Positions 42,920 through 49,865 of a stretch of 64,000 bases of DNA are shown here, piece after piece. Every line of letters begins with the position of its first letter. Position 1 is the first letter of the stretch. The stretch is from Lachnospiraceae bacterium (GTDB lineage: Bacteria > Bacillota > Clostridia > Lachnospirales > Lachnospiraceae): assembly GCA_015057825.1 (NCBI GenBank), contig SVDN01000001.1:103407-167406 (forward strand), in the 5' to 3' direction. The position numbers and the translations under genes were made by a program. The notes under the pieces are model-generated. The model did not search any database and was not told the DNA's origin. It was given only the letters and a program-made list of their open reading frames with translations.

Positions 42920-44413
42920 ATGAAAATGTTATTTGTTAGATATTTGGCAATAAACCTTTGTGCCGTTTTCTTATTCAAACGAAGCAGTAACACACACATC
43001 TCAAAAATAAATAAATATGCTATAATTTCAACTCTTTTGTTTGAGTTGGTTATATCTGTTGTTGCAGCTCTTCCGGCAAGTATTTTTCAAATACTCGCCC
43101 CTATTTATTTGCCTTTATTACTTTTTGTATTCTGTTTTTTCATTTTCAGACAGCAGCTGACTTTTACGCTTATAAACTCTTTAGTTTCTTATGCAATCAG
43201 CTACGTTTTTTACACCGTAACATTTTTCATATACACAATCGTTACGTTTTTGATTGGAAAAGGAATAGGCAAACCACAAATTGCTGAGCCTAGTTTTGCA
43301 TTACAATGCTTGGTTTCTCCATTATTTTTGCTACTATGTTACTTGTTTTTCAAAATTAAAAGATTTCGTTCAGGTATTAATTTATACCCGTTAACACGAC
43401 AAAGTATTGCCTTACTCTGCTTTTCAATAGCTTTTTTGATTTCATATGTATTATTTAAATTATCATCGTTAAATATATTTGGCGCCATTGTTGTTATTTT
43501 TGTCATTATTTTGGCAATACTTTTTGCTTTCATATGGAAGTCCCTTATTTCTTCAAGTTATCATGACAAATTGGTTACTCGTCAAATTGAATCAATGCAA
43601 AACGAGATTTCACAGTTAAGTGACAAACTTAAAAAATACGAAAATGACATCCATGTTATGTCTGCACAAATTCATAGTGATAATAAACTCATTCCGGCTG
43701 CAATAAATACTGTTAAGGATTTTATTTCATCCCCAAATAACAAGCGAGATACAAATGACGTTATCAACTACCTTGATTCCTTCATGAAAAACCGCGCAAA
43801 AATTATAGGTCAGACAGTTGCTAAGGGCACACGAAACAATGTTCAAACCGGAAATATTTTTATCGACTCCATAACAAATTTTATGATTAAAGTAGGAGGT
43901 GAAAAATCTGTTGACATTGAAATAAAAGGCGCAGAGCTTTTTTCCTCGGATTTAATACCGATTTCAGCCGAAGTTCTATCGTCTGTGTTGGCAGATTTAA
44001 TTGAAAATAGTATTCATGCATGCAAAGACACAATTTCGAAGCATGTGTTTATAGAATTTGATATTAAAGATGGAATATTATCGATATCTGTAAGTGATAC
44101 AGGCGAACACTTTTCTTTAAATGTGTTTAACAAAATGGGCGTTATGCGATACACCACCCGCAAAAAAGACGGCGGCAGTGGAATCGGCCTTATGAACATA
44201 TTCGATAATATTCGAGCATCAAATGCAAGCTTCACTCTTTTCGAGTATACAAACGAAGGTGACTATACGAAAAAAATAACCATCTCATTTGATGGTTTAT
44301 CCGAATACAAAATCTATTCAAACAGAAAAAGTCAAATCCGCCGCAGAATGACAAGATTCGACTTTAAATTGTACGATTATGATGACTTAAATTTACAAGT
44401 ATCAAACACATAA
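42920..44413 (+). CDS. AgrC-like sensor histidine kinase
   Basis: The 497-residue protein has six hydrophobic helices within 1-205, a coiled-coil linker (about 215-245) and a GHKL kinase core. His252 in AQIHSDNKLIPA is the likely phosphorylated residue, Asn363 in LIENSIHAC marks the N-box, SDTGEHFS is the G1-type box, and GGSGIGLMNI is the G2 box. This is the HPK10 type that senses peptides through its membrane part. An additional 65 residues follow the kinase core. It lies 153 bp after the Spo0A-C-like regulator on the same strand, and the two most likely form one system. No agrB-like processing gene is present. Confidence 0.85.
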   Translation: MKMLFVRYLAINLCAVFLFKRSSNTHISKINKYAIISTLLFELVISVVAALPASIFQILAPIYLPLLLFVFCFFIFRQQLTFTLINSLVSYAISYVFYTVTFFIYTIVTFLIGKGIGKPQIAEPSFALQCLVSPLFLLLCYLFFKIKRFRSGINLYPLTRQSIALLCFSIAFLISYVLFKLSSLNIFGAIVVIFVIILAILFAFIWKSLISSSYHDKLVTRQIESMQNEISQLSDKLKKYENDIHVMSAQIHSDNKLIPAAINTVKDFISSPNNKRDTNDVINYLDSFMKNRAKIIGQTVAKGTRNNVQTGNIFIDSITNFMIKVGGEKSVDIEIKGAELFSSDLIPISAEVLSSVLADLIENSIHACKDTISKHVFIEFDIKDGILSISVSDTGEHFSLNVFNKMGVMRYTTRKKDGGSGIGLMNIFDNIRASNASFTLFEYTNEGDYTKKITISFDGLSEYKIYSNRKSQIRRRMTRFDFKLYDYDDLNLQVSNT

Positions 44414-44432
44414 ATGTCTTACTAATATCTAA

Positions 44433-44456
44433 AAACCGAGGTCCTTGCCTCGGTTT
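44433..44456. terminator. Bidirectional terminator
   Basis: AAACCGAGG (44433-44441) and CCTCGGTTT (44448-44456) pair around a 6-base loop, with T or A runs outside. It separates the kinase gene from the convergent coiled-coil gene. Confidence 0.85.
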
Positions 44457-44465
44457 AGTTTCGTT

Positions 44466-45068
44466 TTATTCAACTTCCGTATCCACTTCACTGCTTTCTA
44501 CAGCTGTTTCCGGAATATCTATGTCCGGCAAGTCAAAGCCCACTTCGGCGTTATCCGCCTTACCTTGCGGATCGTACTCGTTCATTTCTTCTTCCTCTTC
44601 CCAGAGGGATTTATGTTTCTTACGTTCCTTTTCTTTTTCAAGTTGCTGCATCATAGCCTGCATTTGTTTTGCAACTTTATACATTTTAGGATCGTATTCC
44701 ATTAACTTTCGCTCGTCTTTTCCCGGCACAATATCCCCATGGCACATGCGCCTAAAAACGATCATGACTTTCATCTGTTCTTTTGCGGCTTTTTCCTCAG
44801 CTTCAACCTGTTGTTTGCTGACTTCTCCGTTCCAAACCGCCGCGTGTTGCTCCGAAAGCCTACTGATTATGTCCATATTTTCCTTGTAAGCTTTATCAAC
44901 CGCTTCCAAAGAAAGCTGCAAACTTGCAGCCTCATCCGCATAAGCTTTATCATTTGTAAGCTTATATTTGCTGTCCGCTTCTTTTTTTCGTTCAAAAAGC
45001 GCCTTTTTTTGGTCATTTAAAACACTTGCATTTCCCCTGTAAATGACAAATGCATCCGCAATCTTCAT
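44466..45068 (-). CDS. 200-residue coiled-coil protein
   Basis: I chose ATG 45068 (MKIADAFVIYRG), which follows GAGGTG; the frame opens earlier at 45092. The N-terminus (AFVIYRGNASVLNDQKKALF then ERKKEAD) matches the 55-residue protein encoded just upstream at 45095-45262. Residues 25-115 are highly charged and helical, likely coiled coil. The end is acidic, with WEEEEEMNEYDP. No membrane span and no enzyme motif are seen. It could be a structural or partner protein, but the family is not recognised. Confidence 0.7.
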   Translation of the reverse strand: MKIADAFVIYRGNASVLNDQKKALFERKKEADSKYKLTNDKAYADEAASLQLSLEAVDKAYKENMDIISRLSEQHAAVWNGEVSKQQVEAEEKAAKEQMKVMIVFRRMCHGDIVPGKDERKLMEYDPKMYKVAKQMQAMMQQLEKEKERKKHKSLWEEEEEMNEYDPQGKADNAEVGFDLPDIDIPETAVESSEVDTEVE

Positions 45069-45094
45069 CTTATTCACCTCACTTAGGGCCATAA

Positions 45095-45262
45095 TTAATC
45101 ATTATGCCCAAATTCCCTTGAAAAGATTTCATCAAATGTTTTCTTTTCGCCTGCGCGTTTTAAGTCCTCAACTTCTTTTTTGCGCTCAAACAAATCTTTT
45201 CTCTGATTCGGCAAATCACTTGAAGATCCCCGATAAACTATTAATGCATCCAAGAATTCCAT
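45095..45262 (-). CDS. 55-residue paralogue of coiled-coil protein
   Basis: ATG 45262 follows AAAGGAGTGG. The product begins MEFLDALIVYRG and has LPNQRKDLFERKKEVEDL, matching the first 40 residues of the downstream 200-residue protein. It then ends with EIFSREFGHND. The two are 26 bp apart on one strand and probably form an operon. The short one may be a natural minimal form or a truncated duplicate. The function is unknown. Confidence 0.65.
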   Translation of the reverse strand: MEFLDALIVYRGSSSDLPNQRKDLFERKKEVEDLKRAGEKKTFDEIFSREFGHND

Positions 45263-45349
45263 AACACCACTCCTTTGGCTAATAAAGGCTTTCTTTGCCC
45301 GACATCCTTATCAAGCAAATAACATATAGTTTCTCATTATGTATATCGA

Positions 45350-45371
45350 CCAAAAGTTTAGTTATGTTTAT
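45350..45371. repeat. Direct repeat copy 1 flanking ATPase gene
   Basis: CCAAAAGTTTAGTTAT (45350-45365) plus GTTTAT matches 46823-46844 with one difference. It lies 15 bp beyond the stop of the DUF4143-type ATPase gene. Confidence 0.75.
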
Positions 45372-45385
45372 AGTCGGATTTAAAT

Positions 45386-46693
45386 TTATTTAATAAATCT
45401 AAGCAGAAAATCTGCCACTCCTATAATTGTAAACCCATTTTCATCGCGGCTTTCCTTAATGGGTTTGTTAACAACTATTACCTTTTGTATTTGATCATTT
45501 AATAATACAAAAGGTCTAATTTCTCTTTTTTTAGTCTTTTCATCAAACATATCTGCCGTAACCTGGATATAATATGACCTGTTTCCCTTTTTCGCATAGA
45601 AATCAACTTCATTTGTTTTTCTTACCGATTTTCCGTTTTTATTTTTTTCAATATTGTCAAAAGTTCCAACATTAACAGAATATCCATTATAACAAAGTTC
45701 ATTATATACGATGTTTTCTATCATTTGCCCTTCATCTGTAAAAGCAAAGTTCAATCTGGCATTTCTAAGGCCGGTATCCGTAAAATAATATTTTCTCAAC
45801 GAACCAATTTCTTTTCTTCCTTTAACATCATACCTTCTCGCTTCGCTCAAAATAAATGCATCAATAAAGTAACCGACATAATCTTCAACAGTTTGTTTAG
45901 CAATCTTTGCTTTACGTACACTCAAAAATGTATTTGATATTCGCTCCGAATTAAGAAGCTCGCCACTACTTGCGCTTATTATGTTACAGAGTTCATCAAG
46001 CGCCTCTCCCCTGCGTAGGTGGTTTCGTTCCACAATATCACGAAAATATGTCGTTTCAAACAATCCTTTTAAATATTCTTTCTTTTCTTCGTCGTCTTTT
46101 AATACCGCAAGCGGCATTCCGCCATATTGCATATACATATATAATGCTTCCGTCTCATATCCTCCGGTATAATTGTAAAATTCCTCAAACGACAAAGGTG
46201 CAAGATGTATGTTTGTTGCTTTATCTCTGAATTCCGTTATTATATCCGAAGAAAGCATTTTTGAATTAGAGCCGGTAATGTATAAATCAATATTCTTTTC
46301 ACGAGACAATCCTAACACAACATCTACAAATGAAATAATATCCAAATCCTTGTCTGTCGAAATAACATGTTTTCCATCGGTCAAATTTGGATTAATAATT
46401 GAATAAACCTTTTGTATCTCATCCAAAAAAACATAATACATCTCTTTTCCCGAACAAATTTTACGCACATGTTCCCCCAAACTAATCGGATCTCTATACA
46501 TTGCATTTTTATCTTCATCAAGATCAATAGAAATAATATTTTCTTCCGATACTTTTTCAGACAACAAATAGTCCCTAAATATTTCTTTAAGCAAATAAGA
46601 TTTTCCACAGCGTCTAATACCTGTAATAACCTTTGGAAAGCCGTTATTTTTTGCCTTAATTAATTGATTTAAATATTTTTCTCTCTTTATCAT
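45386..46693 (-). CDS. AAA_14/DUF4143 ATP-binding protein
   Basis: The 435-residue protein has Walker A GIRRCGKSYLL near residue 26, Walker B YYVFLDEIQKV near 89, and ITGSNSKML near 139, followed by LSFEEFYNY, all typical of this ATPase family. The C-terminal domain has NEVDFYAKK and YYIQVTADM, matching the PD-(D/E)XK-like part of DUF4143. I chose ATG 46693 because GGAG lies six bases before it; the ATG at 46705 has no site. The function of the family is unknown. Two palindromic operators frame the promoter, and 22-bp direct repeats bracket the whole unit, which suggests an autoregulated and possibly mobile cassette. Confidence 0.85.
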   Translation of the reverse strand: MIKREKYLNQLIKAKNNGFPKVITGIRRCGKSYLLKEIFRDYLLSEKVSEENIISIDLDEDKNAMYRDPISLGEHVRKICSGKEMYYVFLDEIQKVYSIINPNLTDGKHVISTDKDLDIISFVDVVLGLSREKNIDLYITGSNSKMLSSDIITEFRDKATNIHLAPLSFEEFYNYTGGYETEALYMYMQYGGMPLAVLKDDEEKKEYLKGLFETTYFRDIVERNHLRRGEALDELCNIISASSGELLNSERISNTFLSVRKAKIAKQTVEDYVGYFIDAFILSEARRYDVKGRKEIGSLRKYYFTDTGLRNARLNFAFTDEGQMIENIVYNELCYNGYSVNVGTFDNIEKNKNGKSVRKTNEVDFYAKKGNRSYYIQVTADMFDEKTKKREIRPFVLLNDQIQKVIVVNKPIKESRDENGFTIIGVADFLLRFIK

Positions 46694-46708
46694 CTTATTC
46701 TCCATTTT

Positions 46709-46722
46709 TGTAGAATTCTACA
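46709..46722. promoter_or_regulatory. Palindromic operator 1, TGTAGAATTCTACA
   Basis: A perfect 14-bp palindrome lies 8-21 bp downstream of the expected transcription start of the ATPase gene and just before its ribosome binding site. It is identical to the core of the palindrome at 46772-46785, whose centre is 63 bp away. Confidence 0.75.
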
Positions 46723-46736
46723 TTTTTTTCAATTTA

Positions 46737-46765
46737 ATTATATATTATCACAAAAAACTATTCAA
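46737..46765 (-). promoter_or_regulatory. Promoter of ATPase gene between two operators
   Basis: TTGAAT (46760-46765), a 17-bp spacer and a perfect TATAAT (46737-46742). The -35 lies inside the long palindrome 46757-46800. Confidence 0.8.
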
Positions 46766-46800
46766 CAAAATTGTAGAATTCTACATTTTTGTTGAATAGT
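46757..46800. promoter_or_regulatory. 44-bp near-perfect palindromic operator 2
   Basis: The core TGTAGAATTCTACA (46772-46785) is extended on both sides by ACTATTCAACAAAA and its complement, giving 44 bp with a single mismatched pair. It overlaps the -35 box, so a protein bound here would block or recruit polymerase. Confidence 0.75.
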
Positions 46801-46822
46801 ATTTTCTAATCAATATCAATCG

Positions 46823-46844
46823 CCAAAAGTTTAGTTATTTTTAT
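46823..46844. repeat. Direct repeat copy 2 flanking ATPase gene
   Basis: CCAAAAGTTTAGTTAT plus TTTTAT matches 45350-45371 with one difference, 1473 bp away. It lies just outside the operator region. Similar bases (ATATC, CG) also precede both copies. Confidence 0.75.
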
Positions 46845-46859
46845 GTAAATTAATAATTC

Positions 46860-46940
46860 CTACTTTTTGGCATAACCCGTAATTATAGCCATAATAAAGC
46901 AGAAAACTGCTGCCCATGCGAAAAATTTGTGTGCTTTCAT
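46860..46940 (-). CDS. 26-residue single-span peptide
   Basis: ATG 46940 follows AAGGTG at good spacing. The peptide is MKAHKFFAWAAVFCFIMA, then IITGYAKK. The layout, basic start, one hydrophobic span ending in TGY and a basic tail, resembles small membrane peptides (DUF6219-like) common in Lachnospiraceae. The function is unknown. Confidence 0.6.
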   Translation of the reverse strand: MKAHKFFAWAAVFCFIMAIITGYAKK

Positions 46941-46980
46941 CTTATCACCTTACCCTTTCAATGCGAAGCTTCTATGTTAC

Positions 46981-47598
46981 TTAAACTTTTTCAAAGTCAC
47001 TTGCCGGATGTTTGCACACCGGACAAATAAAGTCTTCCGGCAGTTCCTCACCCACATATTCATATCCGCAAATGCGGCAGCGCCATATTGTCTGCCCATC
47101 ATTTGTCTTGCCTACAGCCTCAGGCTTTGGTTTGATATTTTCCTGATAGTACTCGTATGTAGCCGACGGAACATCGGAAAGCACTTCCATGTCCGTAACC
47201 GTACCGATAAACATGGTATGAGAACCCAAATCGATTTCCTTTTCCACCTCTACGGAAAAGAATGCATTTGTGCCCTCTCTTATGTATGGAAGGTTGTTTC
47301 GGCTTACCTTATAAGCGTTAAAATCAACGAATTTATCAACTTTTCTACCGGATTGGAAACCAAAATGTTTGAAGAGCTCAAACTTTGCATCCTGACTGAT
47401 AACTGAAATGTTAAACTTTTTCGATGCCTTAACCAAATCGTGTGTGAAATTTGCCTTGTTTACGGCGATGCTGATTTGATTCGGCTCCGATGCCGCCTGA
47501 ATGGCCGTGTTGATAATACAGCCGCTGGAGTCATCCCCATTAACCGCCGTAAGAACAAACAAACCGTAAGACATTTTGTACATTGCTTTCTTGTTCAT
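46981..47598 (-). CDS. Flavin reductase fused to rubredoxin
   Basis: The 205-residue protein has a flavoredoxin/FMN-binding domain at 1-150 (MSYGLFVLTAVNG, SGCIINTAIQAAS, VSVISQ-type strands) followed by a rubredoxin domain (WRCRICGYEY ... FICPVCKHPASDFEKV) with both CxxC metal pairs. It is the high-molecular-weight rubredoxin layout, which passes electrons from NAD(P)H-linked flavin to partners such as flavodiiron proteins in oxygen or NO detoxification. The partner is not in the window. ATG 47598 follows AGGAGGGG. Confidence 0.9.
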   Translation of the reverse strand: MNKKAMYKMSYGLFVLTAVNGDDSSGCIINTAIQAASEPNQISIAVNKANFTHDLVKASKKFNISVISQDAKFELFKHFGFQSGRKVDKFVDFNAYKVSRNNLPYIREGTNAFFSVEVEKEIDLGSHTMFIGTVTDMEVLSDVPSATYEYYQENIKPKPEAVGKTNDGQTIWRCRICGYEYVGEELPEDFICPVCKHPASDFEKV

Positions 47599-47654
47599 AT
47601 AACCCCTCCTAAAACTCTACATTTCCAAAAGCCGACACTTCGTTTCCTAATATG

Positions 47655-47684
47655 ATTATAACTCATTTTGATTGATATTTACAA
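47655..47684 (-). promoter_or_regulatory. Promoter of flavin reductase-rubredoxin gene
   Basis: TTGTAA (47679-47684), an 18-bp spacer and a perfect TATAAT (47655-47660), about 57 bp before the start. Confidence 0.65.
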
Positions 47685-47772
47685 GATTTTTGCACATTTT
47701 TATATCTTCTTTAAACTTTTATATCTTGTTATATCTTTTTGCAAAAGTGCATTTTCCTCGTTGCTAAAAAAA

Positions 47773-47796
47773 TTCGGGTGCCTTATGGCACCCGAA
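47773..47796 (-). terminator. Terminator after esterase-like gene
   Basis: TTCGGGTGCC (47773-47782) pairs with GGCACCCGAA (47787-47796). On the minus strand seven T residues follow directly. Confidence 0.9.
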
Positions 47797-47825
47797 AATA
47801 GGAAAAGGAGTTAAAAAGAAAAAGA

Positions 47826-49619
47826 TTATTTGTTATAGCTGTTGTCAACTACAATTCCATCATCCGAAGGATAATCATATGTAACATCATTTATTACAAT
47901 GTTTCCGTCTGCTCCTCTGCTAAACTGACTTAAGAAATCCCAAGCAGCCTTGCTGTTTCTTGGATAGATTTCGTGAGACTGGTTTGATGAGTTTGCAAAA
48001 GCCGTATAATATTTACCATCAGCACTTGCAAAAAGATTAACCGTCAATACGCTGTCCTTAAATGTTTCTTTATCCGTAACCGTATAAGACATATCGCCGT
48101 TAATACCCCAAACAGGATTTTCCCATGATGCCATGTCCGCAAACGAAACATTGTACTGCTTATTTAAGGCGTTAACTCCAAATACATAAGCAAGTCTGTT
48201 AACTAAAGTTTCACTCTGCATAGGAAGCTCTGCAAGAGGTGATGTTTCACCGCCCACATAGAAAAGCGGTACAAGCACATCGCTGTTAGGGTTTGCAACA
48301 GGATTGTCAAAGCTGTCATGTGTCGGTTCAAAGCTTGCATCCATAGGAGCTAAGCCCGCAAATACGCTTGGATACTGCTCAAAAAGATCCCAGCTCTTGC
48401 AGCCGCCCATTGAAAAGCCCGAAGCATAGATTCTGCTTGAATCAATTGAATATTCTTCTTCAAGGTGATTTATCAAATCAACGATTTCCGTAGCTGTGCA
48501 GTTAGGGAAATGCAAATCAACGCTGACAGTCATAAAGCCGTTTTCTTTACCTATAATAGGCCAAGATGTCCACTGTGCTTCATGAAGAGCTGTACCGCCA
48601 CCGCCATGGAAGCAAAGAACTAAAGGCACATTGCCATTTTCCACATCAAGATTTTCATCATAGTAGGCAACATATCCGATGTCGTGAGTTGCCTGTCCCG
48701 CAAACGTTACGTTGTCAGCTGATGTGTTAACCGTATAAGTCTCGATGCTTTCGGTTATGCCGTTTTTCTCCCAATTGTAAACAGGTACAAGAATGCCTAC
48801 CTGGCGACGCCAATTGCCTACTACATCAGCATATTCCGATACATAATCGGCTTTATCTTCAACAGTCACGCTGCCGCATTTTTCTTTAAGCACCTTGTTT
48901 ACGTCATCACTGTTACCGATTGAAACAACAGGAATGTCGTTGTCTTCAACCTTGCTTGCGTCACTGAGTCCGCTTACTGTAATGGCTGTAGCCGTGCTGT
49001 CTGTTTCGAGCGTAAATCCATCCGGGAATGTAATGCTTGTTTTTACCGGTTTCATTACGTTTTCAGCCACATAGTCTGCACCCGAGTCAATTCCGTAAAC
49101 ATAAATTCTTGCAGAAGAACCCGTTATTGCCTGGCTTTCTGCCTGTGTCATATAGTCAACGCTTTTTGTAACTCCGTTTGTGTGTTCGTCGCTTGATGAA
49201 TCGCTGATTAAATCAACAACATTTTGATATGCCTTCGAATCAAAGCCTGACCATGCGCCATCCTGCTGTGGATTTACAAAGCAAATGGATGAGCCGTTTT
49301 CCGAAGCTATGTCTGCAAGACCGCTTGTTATTGCATATTCGCTTGCGCTTTCTTCATCATATGTTCCGTCACCGAATACAACAAACACAGGCGCTGTGGT
49401 TGCATAGCAAATATCACCGTTATCCTCTGCATTTGGTGTAGGATAGCATACCAATACTTCGTTGTTTCCCGCCATTAAAGTTGATACTTCAATGTTTCCC
49501 ACCGCACTTTTTGTGTCGGAAGATGATTTGTCGCCGCTTGCTCCGCCGCATGCCGCCAAAGAAATCGCGAACAAGGTCGATAGAGCTAAAGCCGCTGGTT
49601 TTTTCATGGTTTTTCGCAT
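47826..49619 (-). CDS. Lipoprotein esterase/PHB-depolymerase-like hydrolase
   Basis: The 597-residue secreted lipoprotein has a signal peptide ending in a lipobox (LFAISLAAC, lipidated Cys near 24) and a Ser/Gly/Asp-rich linker. The catalytic alpha/beta-hydrolase domain has PLVLCFHGGGG near 335 (oxyanion hole) and ASGFSMGGCKS near 395 (nucleophile Ser). The likely acid and base are Asp in APMDASF and His in SNQSHEIYPRN near the end. This matches the PHB depolymerase/feruloyl esterase class. The first 300 residues are a separate beta-rich region, perhaps for substrate binding. The true ester substrate is unknown. ATG 49619 follows GGGAGG. Confidence 0.78.
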   Translation of the reverse strand: MRKTMKKPAALALSTLFAISLAACGGASGDKSSSDTKSAVGNIEVSTLMAGNNEVLVCYPTPNAEDNGDICYATTAPVFVVFGDGTYDEESASEYAITSGLADIASENGSSICFVNPQQDGAWSGFDSKAYQNVVDLISDSSSDEHTNGVTKSVDYMTQAESQAITGSSARIYVYGIDSGADYVAENVMKPVKTSITFPDGFTLETDSTATAITVSGLSDASKVEDNDIPVVSIGNSDDVNKVLKEKCGSVTVEDKADYVSEYADVVGNWRRQVGILVPVYNWEKNGITESIETYTVNTSADNVTFAGQATHDIGYVAYYDENLDVENGNVPLVLCFHGGGGTALHEAQWTSWPIIGKENGFMTVSVDLHFPNCTATEIVDLINHLEEEYSIDSSRIYASGFSMGGCKSWDLFEQYPSVFAGLAPMDASFEPTHDSFDNPVANPNSDVLVPLFYVGGETSPLAELPMQSETLVNRLAYVFGVNALNKQYNVSFADMASWENPVWGINGDMSYTVTDKETFKDSVLTVNLFASADGKYYTAFANSSNQSHEIYPRNSKAAWDFLSQFSRGADGNIVINDVTYDYPSDDGIVVDNSYNK

Positions 49620-49637
49620 AAATGAACCTCCCTAAAT

Positions 49638-49667
49638 ATAATATACAAGCCTTATTTTGCCAGACAA
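49638..49667 (-). promoter_or_regulatory. Promoter of esterase-like gene
   Basis: TTGTCT (49662-49667), an 18-bp spacer and TATTAT (49638-49643), about 20 bp before the start. Confidence 0.55.
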
Positions 49668-49792
49668 TCCGCCCTTACAAAAGGTCTTTAATTTCTCAAT
49701 AACTGCATTATTTGTCCTATATGTTGGAGGCATTAGTTATTTGGAAATATTTTACAGTTTGTTTTTCCATTTTTCTAAATTACGACAAAGTT

Positions 49793-49821
49793 TTGACATA
49801 TGGAAATTCTGCAAATATAAT
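49793..49821 (+). promoter_or_regulatory. Consensus promoter of AraC-type gene
   Basis: TTGACA (49793-49798), a 17-bp spacer and TATAAT (49816-49821) both match consensus exactly, 44 bp before the start. Confidence 0.85.
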
Positions 49822-49865
49822 TATAATCAATCTATTATTTTACTTTTACAAGGAAAGGAAATTTT

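Noticed and set aside
41673..44413. A complete agr system
   Set aside because: No AgrB-like membrane protease is present and neither short peptide has the AgrD cysteine context. Only the kinase is AgrC-like.
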